Source of the DNA: Chthoniobacteraceae bacterium
Lineage (GTDB): Bacteria > Verrucomicrobiota > Verrucomicrobiia > Chthoniobacterales > Chthoniobacteraceae
Assembly (NCBI GenBank): GCA_028293625.1
Contig: JAQGOL010000030.1
Coordinates: forward strand, 62,001-126,000
Direction of reading: 5' to 3'
DNA: 64,000 nucleotides
Shown: positions 51,033 to 60,410 of the stretch, piece after piece
How the letters are laid out: every line of letters begins with the position of its first letter
How positions within the stretch are numbered: position 1 is the stretch's first letter
Notes under the pieces: generated by a model
The model's input: the letters and a program-made list of their open reading frames with translations, nothing else
Told to the model about the DNA's origin: nothing
Databases searched by the model: none
Made by a program: the position numbers and the translations under genes

Positions 51033-53333
51033 TCAATCGTGAAAACTGCCGTCTTCGCCGATGATTTGCACTTCGGTCTCCAGGGTGATGCCGCGTTCTT
51101 CCAATGCCTTCTCCCGGATCCGTGTGATTAACGCAAGCACATCGACCGCGGTCGCTCCGCCGTCGTTGACAATAAAATTGCCGTGCACTTCGGAGACGCG
51201 CGCCTGTCCGATCCGTTCTCCTTTGAGGCCAAGTTCATCGACAAGTTTTCCCGCCGGGATGGTGCCGGGGTTCTTAAAAATACAGCCCGCGCTCGATTCC
51301 CGCGGCTGGCTTGAGCGACGCTTGGATTGGGAGGCATCAAGCAATCGCTCAATCTCCGCTGGAACGCCAGGCTGGCCTTTAAATGTGGCCGAGACCGCAT
51401 ACGCATTTTCCAGGGCGGCAGCATGGCGGTAACGCACCCCCAATTCAGCTGGAGTGCGGGTATGGAATTCGCCGTTCTGATCGACAAAGCGGACGCTGAC
51501 CACGTGGTCAAACGTTTCTCCGCCCATTGCCCCGGCGTTCATCCGCAGGCTGCCGCCGACATTGCCGGGAATGCCCTCCATCCACTCAAATCCACCGAGT
51601 TGGGCGTCCCGGGCCGCATACGCCACTTCTTTTAATCGGACTCCCACACCCGCCATGATCTGGCCTTCCCGGGACTCCAATTTACGAAACTCGCCTTTGG
51701 CCAAATGCACGACCACACCGCGGATCCCGCCGTCGCGAATTAATAAATTCGAGCCCCGCCCGATCACATAAAGCGGAATGCCTCGCTCATGACAAAAACG
51801 GACCAGACGCGCGAACCCCTCTTCGGTTTCCGGCTCAACCCAAAACTGAGCGGGACCGCCAACGCGCATGGTGGTGTGTTTGGCCAGCGGTTCATAAAGT
51901 CTTACCAAGCCGATCCCGATGACCGCCTGGATTTCTTCAAGAACCGCGAGATCCCGGGCGAGCACCTTCGCCGATTCGTGAATATTTCCGGCCCCCAAGC
52001 TGATCACGCAATCGCCGGGCTCGAGCATATGCCCGATTTCAAGGGCGAGTTTTTTGCGATCCGGCTGGTAGATGACGCGTTCATGCCCATCGCGAATGAT
52101 TTCATCAACGATCGTCTGGCCGCTTACGCCAGCGATGGGCGTTTCACTGGCCGCATAAACATCGGTGATCACCACCGCCGAGGCGTCATGGAATGCGCGC
52201 CCGAATTCTTTCTTTAAGGCAAGCGTGCGTGTGTACCGATGTGGTTGAAACATCACCAAGACGCGTTTGCGGCCCGTGTTTTTCGCCGTGGCCAGCGTCG
52301 CGCAAATCTCGCTTGGATGATGCCCGTAATCGTCAACCACCATGAACCGATCGCTGCGATGTTTGATTTCGAAACGCCGCCGCGCGCCGCGGAAACTTTC
52401 AAGGGCTTCCGCGATTTTTTCAAAGGGAACTCCAAGCTCGGTTGCCAGCGCAATGGCGCCGAGCGCATTGCTTACGTTGTGGCGGCCCGGCACATTGAGG
52501 GTCACGGCGCCGAGCACTTCTCCACCGCGCAAGACCCGGAAATGGGATTGGAAATCCTTGGCGTGCACATCGTCAAAACGATAAAAAGCCGAGTGCGATT
52601 CGCCATACGAGATAGCGCCGGGATGCACGGAGCAAATCCGCGTGGCATGAGGGTCATCGGCGCAATAAAAGACGTGGCCCCGGGTCTGGCTTAAGAGCGT
52701 GTTAAAGACCAGCTCGATCGCCGCGAGATCGGCATAGAAATCGAGATGCTCCTCCTCGATGTTTAAAATGATCGCGTGCTCAACGTGATAAAGAGCCAGC
52801 GTGCCATCGCTTTCATCGCCTTCGGCTACAAAATAATCTCCAGCCGGCTCCCAATGCGCGTTCGTGCCGAGGATCGGGATCTCAGCGCCAACATAATGGG
52901 ACGGCTGCACTCCGCCGATTCTAAGGATATGCGCGGCCATCGACGACGTGGTGGTCTTTCCGTGCATGCCAGCCACGACGATCGCCTTTTTGGCACGCAT
53001 CAGGGCGGCAAGCGCTTCCGCACGCCGCAGCAATGTTTTTCCCAGCCTAAGCGCTTCCGCATAATCGGGATGCGCGGCCCGGATGGCGGATGAATAGATG
53101 ACCAGATCGGCACGTTCGACCGCGGCGGGTTGATCAGGTGAGAAGAATTCAAGACCCAGTTTTTTGAGCCGCTCCACCTCTCCGGACCCGACCTTGTCCG
53201 AGCCGCTTACCCGATGACCAAGGGCGATTAGCAAGCCGGCAATGCCGCTCATGCCTGAACCGGCAACGCCGATCAGGTGAATGTTGAGTTTACCGGCGCT
53301 TAAACTCTCGGCAATGGCCTGGCATGATTCCAT
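51033..53333 (-). CDS. murC-murB: MurC-MurB fusion (UDP-MurNAc:L-Ala ligase / UDP-MurNAc dehydrogenase)
   Basis: A 766-residue two-enzyme protein. Residues 1 to about 460 are MurC: 'NIHLIGVAGSGMSGIAGLL', P-loop GMHGKTTTS near 122 and 'FMVVDDYGHHPSEI'. From about 475 it is MurB: 'EPLAKHTTMRVGGPAQFW', 'YVIGRGSNLLIRDGG', 'GSLRMNAGAMGGE' and a C-terminal Glu in TEVQIIGED. The catalytic Ser position of the MurB loop reads AGCIFKNP, a Cys variant known in the family. The order in the chain is the reverse of the pathway, MurB acting before MurC. It lies 43 bp downstream of murG. Confidence 0.95.
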   Translation of the reverse strand: MESCQAIAESLSAGKLNIHLIGVAGSGMSGIAGLLIALGHRVSGSDKVGSGEVERLKKLGLEFFSPDQPAAVERADLVIYSSAIRAAHPDYAEALRLGKTLLRRAEALAALMRAKKAIVVAGMHGKTTTSSMAAHILRIGGVQPSHYVGAEIPILGTNAHWEPAGDYFVAEGDESDGTLALYHVEHAIILNIEEEHLDFYADLAAIELVFNTLLSQTRGHVFYCADDPHATRICSVHPGAISYGESHSAFYRFDDVHAKDFQSHFRVLRGGEVLGAVTLNVPGRHNVSNALGAIALATELGVPFEKIAEALESFRGARRRFEIKHRSDRFMVVDDYGHHPSEICATLATAKNTGRKRVLVMFQPHRYTRTLALKKEFGRAFHDASAVVITDVYAASETPIAGVSGQTIVDEIIRDGHERVIYQPDRKKLALEIGHMLEPGDCVISLGAGNIHESAKVLARDLAVLEEIQAVIGIGLVRLYEPLAKHTTMRVGGPAQFWVEPETEEGFARLVRFCHERGIPLYVIGRGSNLLIRDGGIRGVVVHLAKGEFRKLESREGQIMAGVGVRLKEVAYAARDAQLGGFEWMEGIPGNVGGSLRMNAGAMGGETFDHVVSVRFVDQNGEFHTRTPAELGVRYRHAAALENAYAVSATFKGQPGVPAEIERLLDASQSKRRSSQPRESSAGCIFKNPGTIPAGKLVDELGLKGERIGQARVSEVHGNFIVNDGGATAVDVLALITRIREKALEERGITLETEVQIIGEDGSFHD

Positions 53334-53376
53334 CAGATTGGGGTTTGGTTTTATAAAAAAGAAATCGGGACCGGGA

Positions 53377-54474
53377 TTACGGCCTCTTCGGCTTGCAAAA
53401 GTTCAGGATCGTATCGACCACCCGCTCAGCAGCATCGTGGGGCGCGAGCTTGGCGCTTCGCCGGGACATTTCGGCGAGACGCTCGGGATCCTGCACAAAC
53501 CACAGGAGCGTCTTGGCGAGCGTGCTGCCTGCGATTTCGCTCTCTTTTATTAATGCCGCAGCGCCCGCCGCATCAAAGATTTTCGCGTTTAAAGTTTGGT
53601 GATCCTCGGCCGCAAACGGATAGGGAATCAGCACGCTCGGCAACGCAAAGTGCGAAAGCTCCGTCAGACTCGCCGCTCCCGATCGGGCAATGCAAAAATC
53701 AGCGGCGCTGTAAGCTTCGCCCATGCGATGGGAAAACGCCGCTACAAACGCCGGGATTCGCTCCTTTTCATACGCCTCGCGCACGGCGGCTTCATCCTGC
53801 TTGCCGCTTAGATGGATGACTTGCATCGGCATCTCCTTTAACAATGGCAATGCAGCAATCAGCGCCCGGTTGATCCCCTGGGCGCCCTGACTGCCTCCCA
53901 TTACGAGTAAAGTTTTACGTCCCGGCTCAAGGCCAAAAGCCGCCAGGGCCTCCCGCTTTTCGAGCCGGTTGGCAAGGGAGGCCCTGACCGGGGTGCCTGT
54001 CACAATTGAGCGTCCGCTTGGAAAATGAGCCGCGCATTCTTTAAATCCAAGCAGCACACCCGTCGCCATCCATCCATTCAGCCGATTCGCTTTTCCGGGA
54101 ATCGCGTTGGATTCATGGACAAACGTCGGGATTCCACGGCGGCGTCCGGCCAGAATCGGCGCGGTGGAAGTAAATCCGCCCATGCCAAGCACCGCATCGG
54201 GCTTGAATTCGCTGTAAAGCGCGCGGCACTGATCAAGACCGCTTTTGAAACGGCGGATAAAGCCGAAGATTGCCGGGGAAAAAACCTTTGGCATACCGAT
54301 GCCGGGCAGTTTTTCGAAACGGAATTCACTTCGGCCCTGGGTGGCAAGCGCGTCGATCTCTTTTTCAGAAATCAGGACCATCACTTGGTGACCGCGCGCG
54401 AGCAGAACTTCGCCCACGGCAAGTCCAGGAAAGAGATGGCCGCCAGTACCTCCGGCAGCGATGACAAATTTCAT
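53377..54474 (-). CDS. murG: UDP-GlcNAc:lipid I N-acetylglucosaminyltransferase
   Basis: A 365-residue GT28 enzyme on the inner face of the membrane that makes lipid II. The N-terminal glycine loop 'FVIAAGGTGGHLFPGLAVGE', the lipid-binding 'ESNAIPGKANRL', the second G loop 'LLVMGGSQGAQGINRAL' and the C-terminal 'SGAASLTELSHFALPSVLIP' with 'AAEDHQTLNA' are all family hallmarks. It lies between ftsW and murC-murB in the usual dcw position; the gap to ftsW is 82 bp. Confidence 0.96.
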   Translation of the reverse strand: MKFVIAAGGTGGHLFPGLAVGEVLLARGHQVMVLISEKEIDALATQGRSEFRFEKLPGIGMPKVFSPAIFGFIRRFKSGLDQCRALYSEFKPDAVLGMGGFTSTAPILAGRRRGIPTFVHESNAIPGKANRLNGWMATGVLLGFKECAAHFPSGRSIVTGTPVRASLANRLEKREALAAFGLEPGRKTLLVMGGSQGAQGINRALIAALPLLKEMPMQVIHLSGKQDEAAVREAYEKERIPAFVAAFSHRMGEAYSAADFCIARSGAASLTELSHFALPSVLIPYPFAAEDHQTLNAKIFDAAGAAALIKESEIAGSTLAKTLLWFVQDPERLAEMSRRSAKLAPHDAAERVVDTILNFCKPKRP

Positions 54475-54556
54475 GAGTAATGGTTAGGGCGTAAATCTCA
54501 CTCTTCGAAAGTCTTCAGAAGATTCCAAAAACTCAGGGGACAAAGAGAGAGGGTCC

Positions 54557-55714
54557 TTAGATACGGAATGGGCGGCGGTACGGCCGGGTGCGGGCGCTAA
54601 AACGGACGGTGGTGGTGTCTGCTTTTTCACTGACGCCCTGACGGTAAATATTGATCAGCACTCCAAGGCAAAGCAGGCAAAAGGCGAGGTTGGAACCGCC
54701 ATAACTGATGAACGGCAGCGGCAGACCTTTATTGGGAAGCAACGAAGTGGTAACCCCGATGTTCAGCGCGGCTTGCAAAGCAACAATAACAACCAGACCA
54801 AACCCAAGGAGCATTCCAAACCGGTCCCGCGCATGGACGGAGATGATCGTTCCACAAAGGACGACAACCACGTAGCAGAAAACGACAAGCAGCGTGCAAC
54901 GAAGCCCGAGTTCCTCGCCGATCATCGGGAAAATAAAATCGGTGTGGGCAAACGGGAGATACGCCATTTTCATGCGTCCGTTACCCAGCCCGAGTCCTTC
55001 CACTCCGCCTGAACCAAACGCAAGTTGTGCCATCCATTGCTGCAGTCCGGCGCCATCCTTGTATCGTTCAAGGTCCAGGAACGCCATTAAACGGCCGTGC
55101 CGTTCACCGATATGCGTGGCGATATAGAGCATTGCCCCAATGCCACCGACAAAAATCGGGATGATATAGCGAAGCCCGGTTCCGGCCACAAACATCATGG
55201 TAAACATCGTGGCGCCAATCAGCGCGGTGCTGCCCATATCGACTTCCGGCGCGATGAGCCCCATCAAAATTCCGGTGCCGGCAATCGGATAAATAAAGCC
55301 TTTTAGAAAACTTTTAGCATCGGTTTCTTCCCGTGAAAACCACCACGCCAGCGCCGCCACGGCTGCGAACTTCGCCATTTCGGAAGGCTGACACTGCAAC
55401 GGACCGATTTTAAGCCAACGCGCCGAGCCGTTGATGCGGTAACCGATCGGCGGAACAAAACAGAGGAGCAACAGGACGATTGAAAGCCCGAACCAGATTG
55501 CCCAGGTTCTTTGCCAAAAATGATAGTCAATGTTGGCGGCAATCACGCAGGCGAGTCCGCCGATCAGGAGCCATTCAAACTGGCGCACGATAATCGAGTT
55601 AGGGTGCCCGGCATTGCCTTTGGCAAACGCGCTCGTACTAAAAAGCATCACGCAGCCGAGAACGATCAGCACCATAACCGATATCACCATGAAATAAACG
55701 CTTTTACGGTGCAT
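54557..55714 (-). CDS. ftsW: Septal peptidoglycan polymerase FtsW
   Basis: A 385-residue SEDS-family membrane protein with about ten helices that polymerises lipid II with its partner PBP FtsI. Landmarks: 'LCFVPPIGYRINGSARWLKI', 'QPSEMAKFAAVAALAWWFS', 'APEVDMGSTALIG' (catalytic Asp region) and 'LLPNKGLPLPFISYGGSNLA'. The first possible start is a TTG at 55717; ATG 55714 is chosen. It sits between the LysM-protein gene and murG. Confidence 0.95.
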   Translation of the reverse strand: MHRKSVYFMVISVMVLIVLGCVMLFSTSAFAKGNAGHPNSIIVRQFEWLLIGGLACVIAANIDYHFWQRTWAIWFGLSIVLLLLCFVPPIGYRINGSARWLKIGPLQCQPSEMAKFAAVAALAWWFSREETDAKSFLKGFIYPIAGTGILMGLIAPEVDMGSTALIGATMFTMMFVAGTGLRYIIPIFVGGIGAMLYIATHIGERHGRLMAFLDLERYKDGAGLQQWMAQLAFGSGGVEGLGLGNGRMKMAYLPFAHTDFIFPMIGEELGLRCTLLVVFCYVVVVLCGTIISVHARDRFGMLLGFGLVVIVALQAALNIGVTTSLLPNKGLPLPFISYGGSNLAFCLLCLGVLINIYRQGVSEKADTTTVRFSARTRPYRRPFRI

Positions 55715-55796
55715 CAATCAGCAAGGGAACGCCCTTCCTCCATCCATTTCGTTCAGGCTAAGCTGCGTTAAAAGGGCGCTTTTCATCAATAAGCGC

Positions 55797-56573
55797 TCAG
55801 TTTTTCTTCTGAGGCACTTTAAGGGTGCGTCCCACCTGCAGCTTGGTTGGGTCCTCGATATTATTGAGCTTAAGCAGTTCCTGATAATTAACCCCGAGTT
55901 TCCGGGCAATGATTTCGGGAATATCGCCCTTGGCCACGACGTAGGTTTTGGGCAGCGGTTTTGCAGCCGCTTTCGGCGTTGTCTCGGTTTTCTTAACAGC
56001 GGCCGCCGCGGGCTTCGACTTGGGCAGGTTGAGCACCTGGCCGGCACGCAAGGTTGCCACCGATTTTGCGCCGCCGTTGACTTCTTCAAGCTCTCCCACG
56101 CTGACGTTATACATCGCCGCGATGCGGGTGAGATTTTCACCCGATTTAACATGATGAACTCGCACGCCTGTAATCGGTGAAATGGCGGCGGCAGGCGCAA
56201 CGGGAGCCCGTTCGACCACTTCCGGCTTCGTGTTCGGCGGCGGCTTGGAAACGGGAGACTTGGAGACGGGCGGTGTCTCAACCTGCTGAACAACGGATGC
56301 GGCAGGCTTTGCGGCGGCCGGTTCGACCGCCACCGCGGCGACTTCCTGGGTTTTGCGATGCGCTTTGATCCCTTGGAAAGCGTAGATACCGCCCACCGCC
56401 ACCAGATGCAGAATCAACACGACAATAATCGCACTCGAAAAATTCGTCTGCGGTTCATCGTACGATTCCTCGACGGGTTGAGCTGTGCGGCGCGAAGCGG
56501 CTGCCACGTGCAATTTCTTGCGCCCTTTGGGCGGAAAAAGTTTCGGGAACTTTGGAAGCTTCGGGAGCATCAT
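55797..56573 (-). CDS. Membrane-anchored double-LysM protein in the dcw cluster
   Basis: A 258-residue protein: basic Pro/Lys-rich cytosolic N-terminus, one transmembrane helix (about 45-69), a long Pro/Ala/Val linker, then two LysM domains (about 138-184, 'HHVKSGENLTRIAAMYNVSV'; about 211-255, 'TYVVAKGDIPEIIARKLGVN'). LysM domains bind GlcNAc-containing glycans, so the protein should reach from the inner membrane to peptidoglycan. No catalytic domain is present. Its ATG overlaps the murD stop as ATGA, which argues for a role in cell-wall synthesis or division. It is not a standard dcw member. Confidence 0.88.
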   Translation of the reverse strand: MMLPKLPKFPKLFPPKGRKKLHVAAASRRTAQPVEESYDEPQTNFSSAIIVVLILHLVAVGGIYAFQGIKAHRKTQEVAAVAVEPAAAKPAASVVQQVETPPVSKSPVSKPPPNTKPEVVERAPVAPAAAISPITGVRVHHVKSGENLTRIAAMYNVSVGELEEVNGGAKSVATLRAGQVLNLPKSKPAAAAVKKTETTPKAAAKPLPKTYVVAKGDIPEIIARKLGVNYQELLKLNNIEDPTKLQVGRTLKVPQKKN

Positions 56574-57910
56574 TGGGTGGTTGGGTAGGTGGGAAGGGCG
56601 AGCACGAGCGCGCGAAACTGGTTTCCGCGATCGGCGTAATTCTTAAACATGTCGAAGGACGATGTGCCTGGGCTGAAGAGCACCACATCGCCCGGTTGCG
56701 CGGTTTGGCTGGCCAATTCGACCGCGCGTTCCAGCGACCAGCCGGCATTGAGGCATGGCACGCTATCCTTCCAAAGCGCCTCAATCCGATCACTCATTTC
56801 GCCCAGAACCACGACCGCGCGGCATTTGCCAACCACAAGTTCGGTCAGCGATTCATATTCAAACCCTTTGTCTTTGCCGCCGGCAATCAAAACCACCGGT
56901 TGTGTCTCCGATAACAGCGCTTTTTCCACCGAATCGAGGTTGGTTCCCTTTGAATCGTTGATCCATTCGACCCCGTTGATTGAACGCAAAATCTCGCACC
57001 GGTGCGGCAACGCTTCATACCGGCAAAGCAGAGGCGTCATCCGCTCAAATTCAATCCCGCGCACCAGCCCCACTCCAAGGGCCGCCATCAGGTTCTCGGC
57101 ATTGTGCGCCCCGCGAAGCCGGGTGTCGCTCATCGCCAGCACCGCGCGTTCGCCGTAAAAAATAACGCCTTCGCGCAAAGAAAAATCGCCTCCGGATTCA
57201 TACGCGCTGAACGTGATTTTCTTCGCGGCGAGCTTCGGCAGTTTGTCACGCAGGTTTACAATCGCCCAGTCGGCCGGCGTCTGGTTTTCGAACACGCGGA
57301 TCTTGGCGGCGTAATACTCCTCCATTGAAGAATACCGATCGAGATGATCGGGAGCAAATCCGAGCCAGACCGCGATATCGGCATGGAATTTTTCGATGCG
57401 CTCAAGCTGGAAAGAACTAACTTCCACTGTCACGACATCGAGCTCGCCGCTTTGGGAAACGCGGGCGGAAAATGCCGGACCGATATTGCCGCAAGCCACG
57501 GTTCTGACTCCGCAACCGCTTAGCATTTTATCAATGAGCTGAGTGGTGGTTGTTTTACCATTCGTCCCCGTGATCGCAATGATCGGGCAGCGGCACATCT
57601 CGTAGGCGAGCTCAAGTTCGCCGATCATCGGCGCCGGTTTGTGCAGAAAGTTCTGTACCAGCGGCATCGCCGGATCAATCCCCGGACTGATCACTGTCAG
57701 GTCGTAATTGCTCCCGTCGCTCTCAGCGGACGGCCCCGCAATCACCCGAATCCCAAGCGCGCCAAGCGATTCGATTTTTTTGCACAGCTTTTCTTCGGGC
57801 GCGGAATCGAGCACGGTGACAATCGCCCCGTTTTGATTCAGCAGGATCGCCGCGGATTCGCCGCTTTCCCCGGCACCGAGCACCGCAATTTGTTTATTCT
57901 TATAAGACAC
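56570..57910 (-). CDS. murD: UDP-MurNAc-L-alanine--D-glutamate ligase
   Basis: A 446-residue Mur ligase adding D-Glu. 'QIAVLGAGESGESAAILL' (UMP-binding fold), the P-loop AITGTNGKTTTTQ, 'VEVSSFQLERIEKF' and the C-terminal 'VEWINDSKGTNLDSVEKAL' are typical. A GTG start at 57910 follows the mraY stop by 2 bp; a TTG at 57916 that overlaps it is the alternative. Sequence further upstream in the frame belongs to mraY. The stop overlaps the LysM gene start. Confidence 0.95.
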   Translation of the reverse strand: MSYKNKQIAVLGAGESGESAAILLNQNGAIVTVLDSAPEEKLCKKIESLGALGIRVIAGPSAESDGSNYDLTVISPGIDPAMPLVQNFLHKPAPMIGELELAYEMCRCPIIAITGTNGKTTTTQLIDKMLSGCGVRTVACGNIGPAFSARVSQSGELDVVTVEVSSFQLERIEKFHADIAVWLGFAPDHLDRYSSMEEYYAAKIRVFENQTPADWAIVNLRDKLPKLAAKKITFSAYESGGDFSLREGVIFYGERAVLAMSDTRLRGAHNAENLMAALGVGLVRGIEFERMTPLLCRYEALPHRCEILRSINGVEWINDSKGTNLDSVEKALLSETQPVVLIAGGKDKGFEYESLTELVVGKCRAVVVLGEMSDRIEALWKDSVPCLNAGWSLERAVELASQTAQPGDVVLFSPGTSSFDMFKNYADRGNQFRALVLALPTYPTTQ

Positions 57911-57912
57911 AA

Positions 57913-59043
57913 TCAACGAAGTTTGAGGGTGGCAAGACCGATCAGGGCGAACATGACCGAGAGAATCCAGAACCGGACGATCACGGTATTTTCCTTCCAC
58001 CCTTTGAGTTCGAAATGATGATGAATGGGCGACATCAGGAAGACGCGGCGTCCTTCGCCATAGACGCGCTTGGTGATCTTGAACCAAGTGCGCTGGATGA
58101 GCACCGAAACCGCTTCGATGACGAACACGCCGCCGACCACGACCAGCAACAGTTCCTGTTTGCAGCAGATCGCCACCACGCCAAGGAATCCGCCGATGGC
58201 AAGCGATCCAGTATCACCCATGAAAACCTTGGCTGGATGACAATTAAACCAAAGAAAGCCAAATGACGCTCCGACCAGCGCCATGCAGACCACCGCCAGT
58301 TCCCCGGCAAACGGGTAAAACGGGATCTGCAAATATTGGGCGATCTTCATGTTGCCCGCGGCGTAAGCCAGCACCGAATAAGCGACACCGGTGGTGATCG
58401 TACAACCGGTGGCCAACCCATCGAGGCCGTCGGTGAGGTTAACCGAATTGGAGGCGCCCATGATGACGATCGCAAAAAAGAGGATCGTGAAAATGCCGAG
58501 GTTCGAGATGATCGGTTCCTTGTAAAAAGGAACGTAAAGTGCGCGTGCCTGCACTTGGATTGCAGGATTGGATAGGAAAAAAACGGCGACGATCAGCGCC
58601 AGTATTCCCTGCCCGATAAGCTTTGTTCTCTCACTGATCCCTGCCGAGTTCTTCTTGGCAACCTTGAGGTAATCATCCCAAAAACCAAGAGCCCCGCAGT
58701 AAACCATCGTAAAAAGCAACAGCCAGACCGCGCTGTTGTCGGGCCGTGCCCAAAGCAGTGAAGAGGCGACCACGACCCCGATAATCAGCACCCCGCCCAT
58801 CGTCGGCGTGCCCGCTTTGCTTCCCTGCAATTCAAAAAGTTTGTGGACCTCTTCCTTGGTCCGGATCGGCTGCCCCATCTTGAGGGAGATCAATTTGCGA
58901 ATCACCCAGTTTCCGTAGATGAGTGAGAGGAGGAATGCGGTCACCGCCGCCGCGACCGCGCGGAACGTGATGTATTGGAACACATTGGCGACCTTGAGGA
59001 AATCAGGCGCGCCGCTGCTTAGATAGTGCAGGTAATACATCAT
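57913..59043 (-). CDS. mraY: Phospho-MurNAc-pentapeptide transferase
   Basis: A 376-residue integral membrane enzyme with about ten helices that loads UDP-MurNAc-pentapeptide onto undecaprenyl phosphate (lipid I). Landmarks: 'GTPTMGGVLIIG', 'SNSVNLTDGLDGLATG' (catalytic Asp pair), 'AKVFMGDTGSLAIGG' and 'MSPIHHHFELKGWKE' (His motif). The ATG at 59043 overlaps the murF stop as ATGA. The first 30 residues of the longer frame lie inside murF and were excluded. Confidence 0.96.
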   Translation of the reverse strand: MMYYLHYLSSGAPDFLKVANVFQYITFRAVAAAVTAFLLSLIYGNWVIRKLISLKMGQPIRTKEEVHKLFELQGSKAGTPTMGGVLIIGVVVASSLLWARPDNSAVWLLLFTMVYCGALGFWDDYLKVAKKNSAGISERTKLIGQGILALIVAVFFLSNPAIQVQARALYVPFYKEPIISNLGIFTILFFAIVIMGASNSVNLTDGLDGLATGCTITTGVAYSVLAYAAGNMKIAQYLQIPFYPFAGELAVVCMALVGASFGFLWFNCHPAKVFMGDTGSLAIGGFLGVVAICCKQELLLVVVGGVFVIEAVSVLIQRTWFKITKRVYGEGRRVFLMSPIHHHFELKGWKENTVIVRFWILSVMFALIGLATLKLR

Positions 59044-60407
59044 AATGCTTGCAGTCCTTCCACGATGCGTTCCATGCGCGCCGAACGGCTTCCTTTGACG
59101 AGTACCACATCCCCGGGTCTCGCCAGGCCGCACAACGTTTGCACGCCTTCGTCGATCGTCGCCGCCTTGAAAACCATTGTGATTCCTCCACGCGCGGCGG
59201 CTTCCACGATCAGCCCGGGTTCTTCTCCGACTCCGATTAAAGCATCAATTCCCACCTCGGCGGCAACCACGCCGGCCGATGTGTGGCCCGCATCGGACTC
59301 TGTTCCGAGCTCAGCCATCCGGCCAAGCACGGCGATCCGGCGGCCGGCCGTCGGCATCTGCGCCAGGGTGCGCAACGCCGCGGCCATCGAATCAGGATTG
59401 GCATTATACGTGTCGTCGAGCACTTGAATCCCCCGGATCAGCTTCTGTTCGAGGCGTCCCTTGGTCAGCTCAAGCTTGCCTAGCCCGGCCGCGCATTCCT
59501 CCAGGCTCAAGCCAAAAACGAGTCCGGCCCCGACGGCAAGCAATGCGTTTCTGACCATGTGAATCCCCGGCACCGGGAGCAGCACTTCCACTTCAACTCC
59601 CCGCGCCTGAAGCAAAAAGCGGGTGCCTGAGAAATCGTGGCGCAAATTGGAGGCACGCACTTCGCCGTTCTCAATCCCGCAAAGGATCACGTTTGCCTTG
59701 GTCCGTGCTGCGATCGATTCAGAAAAATCGTCATCCGCGCAAAGAATCACATGGCCATCCGCGCCGATCGCTTCGGCCAGCATCCCTTTTTCCTGGGCAA
59801 TCGCTTCACGGCTCCCCATGAACTCGATATGCGCGATGCCGATGTTGGTGATGATCGCCACGTCCGGCGCAGCCAGTTCAGCCAGCGGCGCGATCTCGCC
59901 CGGGTGATTCATTCCAATCTCAAAGACGCCGGCCTGATGCGCGCCCTCCGCCGCAAGCATGGTGAGCGGCAGCCCGATGTGATTATTAAAATTGCCGGCC
60001 GTTCGGGTTACACGGAAGCGTTCGCCGAGCACCGCTGCGGTGAGATCCTTTGTGCTCGTTTTGCCGCTGCTCCCAGTAATTGCCACGACTTTTAAATCCA
60101 AAGTCCGTCGATAATGCCCGGCGATCTGCTGGAGCGCTCGCAAGGTGTCGTCGACTACGATCACAGCGAGGTTTTCAGGCAGACCCGGTGGAACTTCCTC
60201 AACCACCACGCCCAGGGCGCCGCTCAGGGCCGCCTTTGGGACAAAGGCGTGGCCGTCAAATTTTTCCCCGCGCAAGGCGACAAAAATGTCCCCTGCTTTG
60301 AGGGCGCGCGAGTCTGTGCAGAGCGTCGTGACGGCTCCCAGAGGGTCGCCCGACACAAGGTCTCCCCCTGCCCATCGCGTGAGCATTTCAACACTTGTGG
60401 GATCCAT
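59040..60407 (-). CDS. murF: UDP-MurNAc-tripeptide--D-alanyl-D-alanine ligase
   Basis: A 455-residue Mur ligase adding D-Ala-D-Ala. The N-terminal domain has 'LCTDSRALKAGDIFVALRGE', the P-loop reads AITGSSGKTSTKD, and the central and C-terminal domains carry 'EIGMNHPGEIAPLAELAAPD' and 'LDDTYNANPDSMAAALRTLA'. It starts 3 bp after the murE stop and overlaps mraY by 4 bp. Confidence 0.95.
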   Translation of the reverse strand: MDPTSVEMLTRWAGGDLVSGDPLGAVTTLCTDSRALKAGDIFVALRGEKFDGHAFVPKAALSGALGVVVEEVPPGLPENLAVIVVDDTLRALQQIAGHYRRTLDLKVVAITGSSGKTSTKDLTAAVLGERFRVTRTAGNFNNHIGLPLTMLAAEGAHQAGVFEIGMNHPGEIAPLAELAAPDVAIITNIGIAHIEFMGSREAIAQEKGMLAEAIGADGHVILCADDDFSESIAARTKANVILCGIENGEVRASNLRHDFSGTRFLLQARGVEVEVLLPVPGIHMVRNALLAVGAGLVFGLSLEECAAGLGKLELTKGRLEQKLIRGIQVLDDTYNANPDSMAAALRTLAQMPTAGRRIAVLGRMAELGTESDAGHTSAGVVAAEVGIDALIGVGEEPGLIVEAAARGGITMVFKAATIDEGVQTLCGLARPGDVVLVKGSRSARMERIVEGLQAL

Positions 60408-60410
60408 AGG

